A DNA stretch of 7,284 nucleotides. Source: Undibacterium sp. (GTDB lineage Bacteria; Pseudomonadota; Gammaproteobacteria; Burkholderiales; Burkholderiaceae_D). Each line of letters opens with the position of its first letter. The stretch's first letter is position 1. A model generated the notes under the pieces. The model searched no databases and was not told the DNA's origin. It saw only the letters and a program-made list of their open reading frames with translations. The DNA is taken from contig JAIELM010000186.1 in the NCBI GenBank assembly GCA_019752975.1, forward strand, positions 1 to 7,284, written 5' to 3'. The position numbers were made by a program, and so were the translations under genes. Below are positions 6,783 to 7,284 of the stretch, piece after piece.

Positions 6783-7284
6783 AGCAAGCTACACTCGCCC
6801 CGCATTTATTACGCGAAGTCAAACGCCAGCGACTCATTAGCTTGGCATGGGTACTCATTTTTGGCATAGCCGTCATAGGCTTATGGTGGTGGCTAGGCAG
6901 CATACAAAAAGTCTGGCAAGCGACATTCAACCCCTCGGATGCACTGAATAAAAATCCGCTCTTGGCCGCTACACGACTTTTAGAAAATCATCACTACAAA
7001 GTGGAATTGGCTCCGCTATTAAATGAATCCCTCGCCCAAGATTCAGTTAAAGGAACGCTGTTAATCGCCAACAATGACGGCGTCATGTCAGCCATGCAAA
7101 GTCAACAGCTACTAGCCTGGGTAGGACGCGGCAATACCTTAATCAGTTTTCCTAAAATCAAGCGCAGCAAAGCACTCCCGAACGAAAAAACACAGACCCC
7201 AGCCGCCAGTAGTTCTGACGACAATTCGGATAACAGTCCTAGCGATGAAACCGACGAGGATGAGGAGGGCGAGGGCGAGGAGGG
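6779..7284 (+). CDS. DUF4350 domain membrane-anchored protein (partial, 3' end outside window)
   Basis: 168 complete codons are visible and the frame stays open to the window edge. A basic N-terminus (LLREVKRQR, 10-18) precedes one membrane segment at about 20-39, which contains WWW (36-38). The soluble part, probably periplasmic, begins with NPLLAATRLLENHHYKVEL (59-77) and continues with KGTLLIANNDG (91-101) and QQLLAWVGRGNTLISF (109-124). This matches the DUF4350 pattern, in which a strand, an Asn/Asp-rich loop and a helix with 'LLxWVxRGGxLI' recall GATase1-like folds; no catalytic role is established. From about residue 144 the sequence becomes Ser/Asp/Glu/Gly-rich and finishes in an almost uninterrupted acidic run (157-168), unlike the rest of the operon. 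It is the fourth gene of the operon, overlapping DUF4129 by four bases. The family assignment is good; the remaining length and downstream neighbours cannot be seen. Confidence 0.85.
   Translation, partial: MKQATLAPHLLREVKRQRLISLAWVLIFGIAVIGLWWWLGSIQKVWQATFNPSDALNKNPLLAATRLLENHHYKVELAPLLNESLAQDSVKGTLLIANNDGVMSAMQSQQLLAWVGRGNTLISFPKIKRSKALPNEKTQTPAASSSDDNSDNSPSDETDEDEEGEGEE

Noticed and set aside
6556..6930. Open frame of 124 codons antisense to the DUF4129/DUF4350 junction
   Set aside because: It spans a gene junction with two well-supported sense proteins and has no recognisable product.

Overview
The window looks like chromosomal DNA of a Gram-negative bacterium, most likely a betaproteobacterium of the Burkholderiales (Oxalobacteraceae-like). 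This is a judgement from mid-range GC content, the style of the chemoreceptor and glycosyltransferase proteins, and the RDD / SpoIIM-like / DUF4129 / DUF4350 gene order that I know from Proteobacteria. It has not been tested by a search. I see no tRNA, rRNA, CRISPR array or intact transposase gene.

Left part (1-3000). The first 48 bases are probably the tail of a plus-strand gene. Facing it on the minus strand is a two-gene unit: a 546-residue transmembrane methyl-accepting chemotaxis protein (MCP, 3000 to 1360), followed with a one-base stop/start overlap (TAGTG) by a 411-residue GT4-type glycosyltransferase (1360 to 125). The tight junction suggests one transcript and coupled translation.

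Middle (3001-3530). This is a divergent intergenic region of about 530 bases. Its clearest feature is a 105-base element (3027-3131) with 26-base terminal inverted repeats. The repeats start inside TA dinucleotides and enclose two smaller hairpins. It looks like a MITE or palindromic dispersed repeat and ends only 26 bases from the MCP start codon. The remainder is AT-rich, with a short perfect palindrome, a weak inverted repeat and possible promoters, but no convincing gene.

Right part (3531-7284). A plus-strand operon holds four membrane-protein genes with overlapping ends: RDD family protein, SpoIIM-like (DUF95) protein, a multi-spanning protein with a C-terminal DUF4129 domain, and a DUF4350 protein cut by the window edge. 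In relatives this set usually accompanies a MoxR-type AAA+ ATPase and a DUF58 protein, which I would expect beyond the right edge or nearby. The module is widely conserved, but to my knowledge its molecular function is unsettled. The SpoIIM name does not imply sporulation here. The least ordinary details are the hairpin element upstream of the MCP, the MCP-glycosyltransferase coupling, the large membrane region joined to DUF4129, and a strongly acidic low-complexity insertion in the DUF4350 protein.
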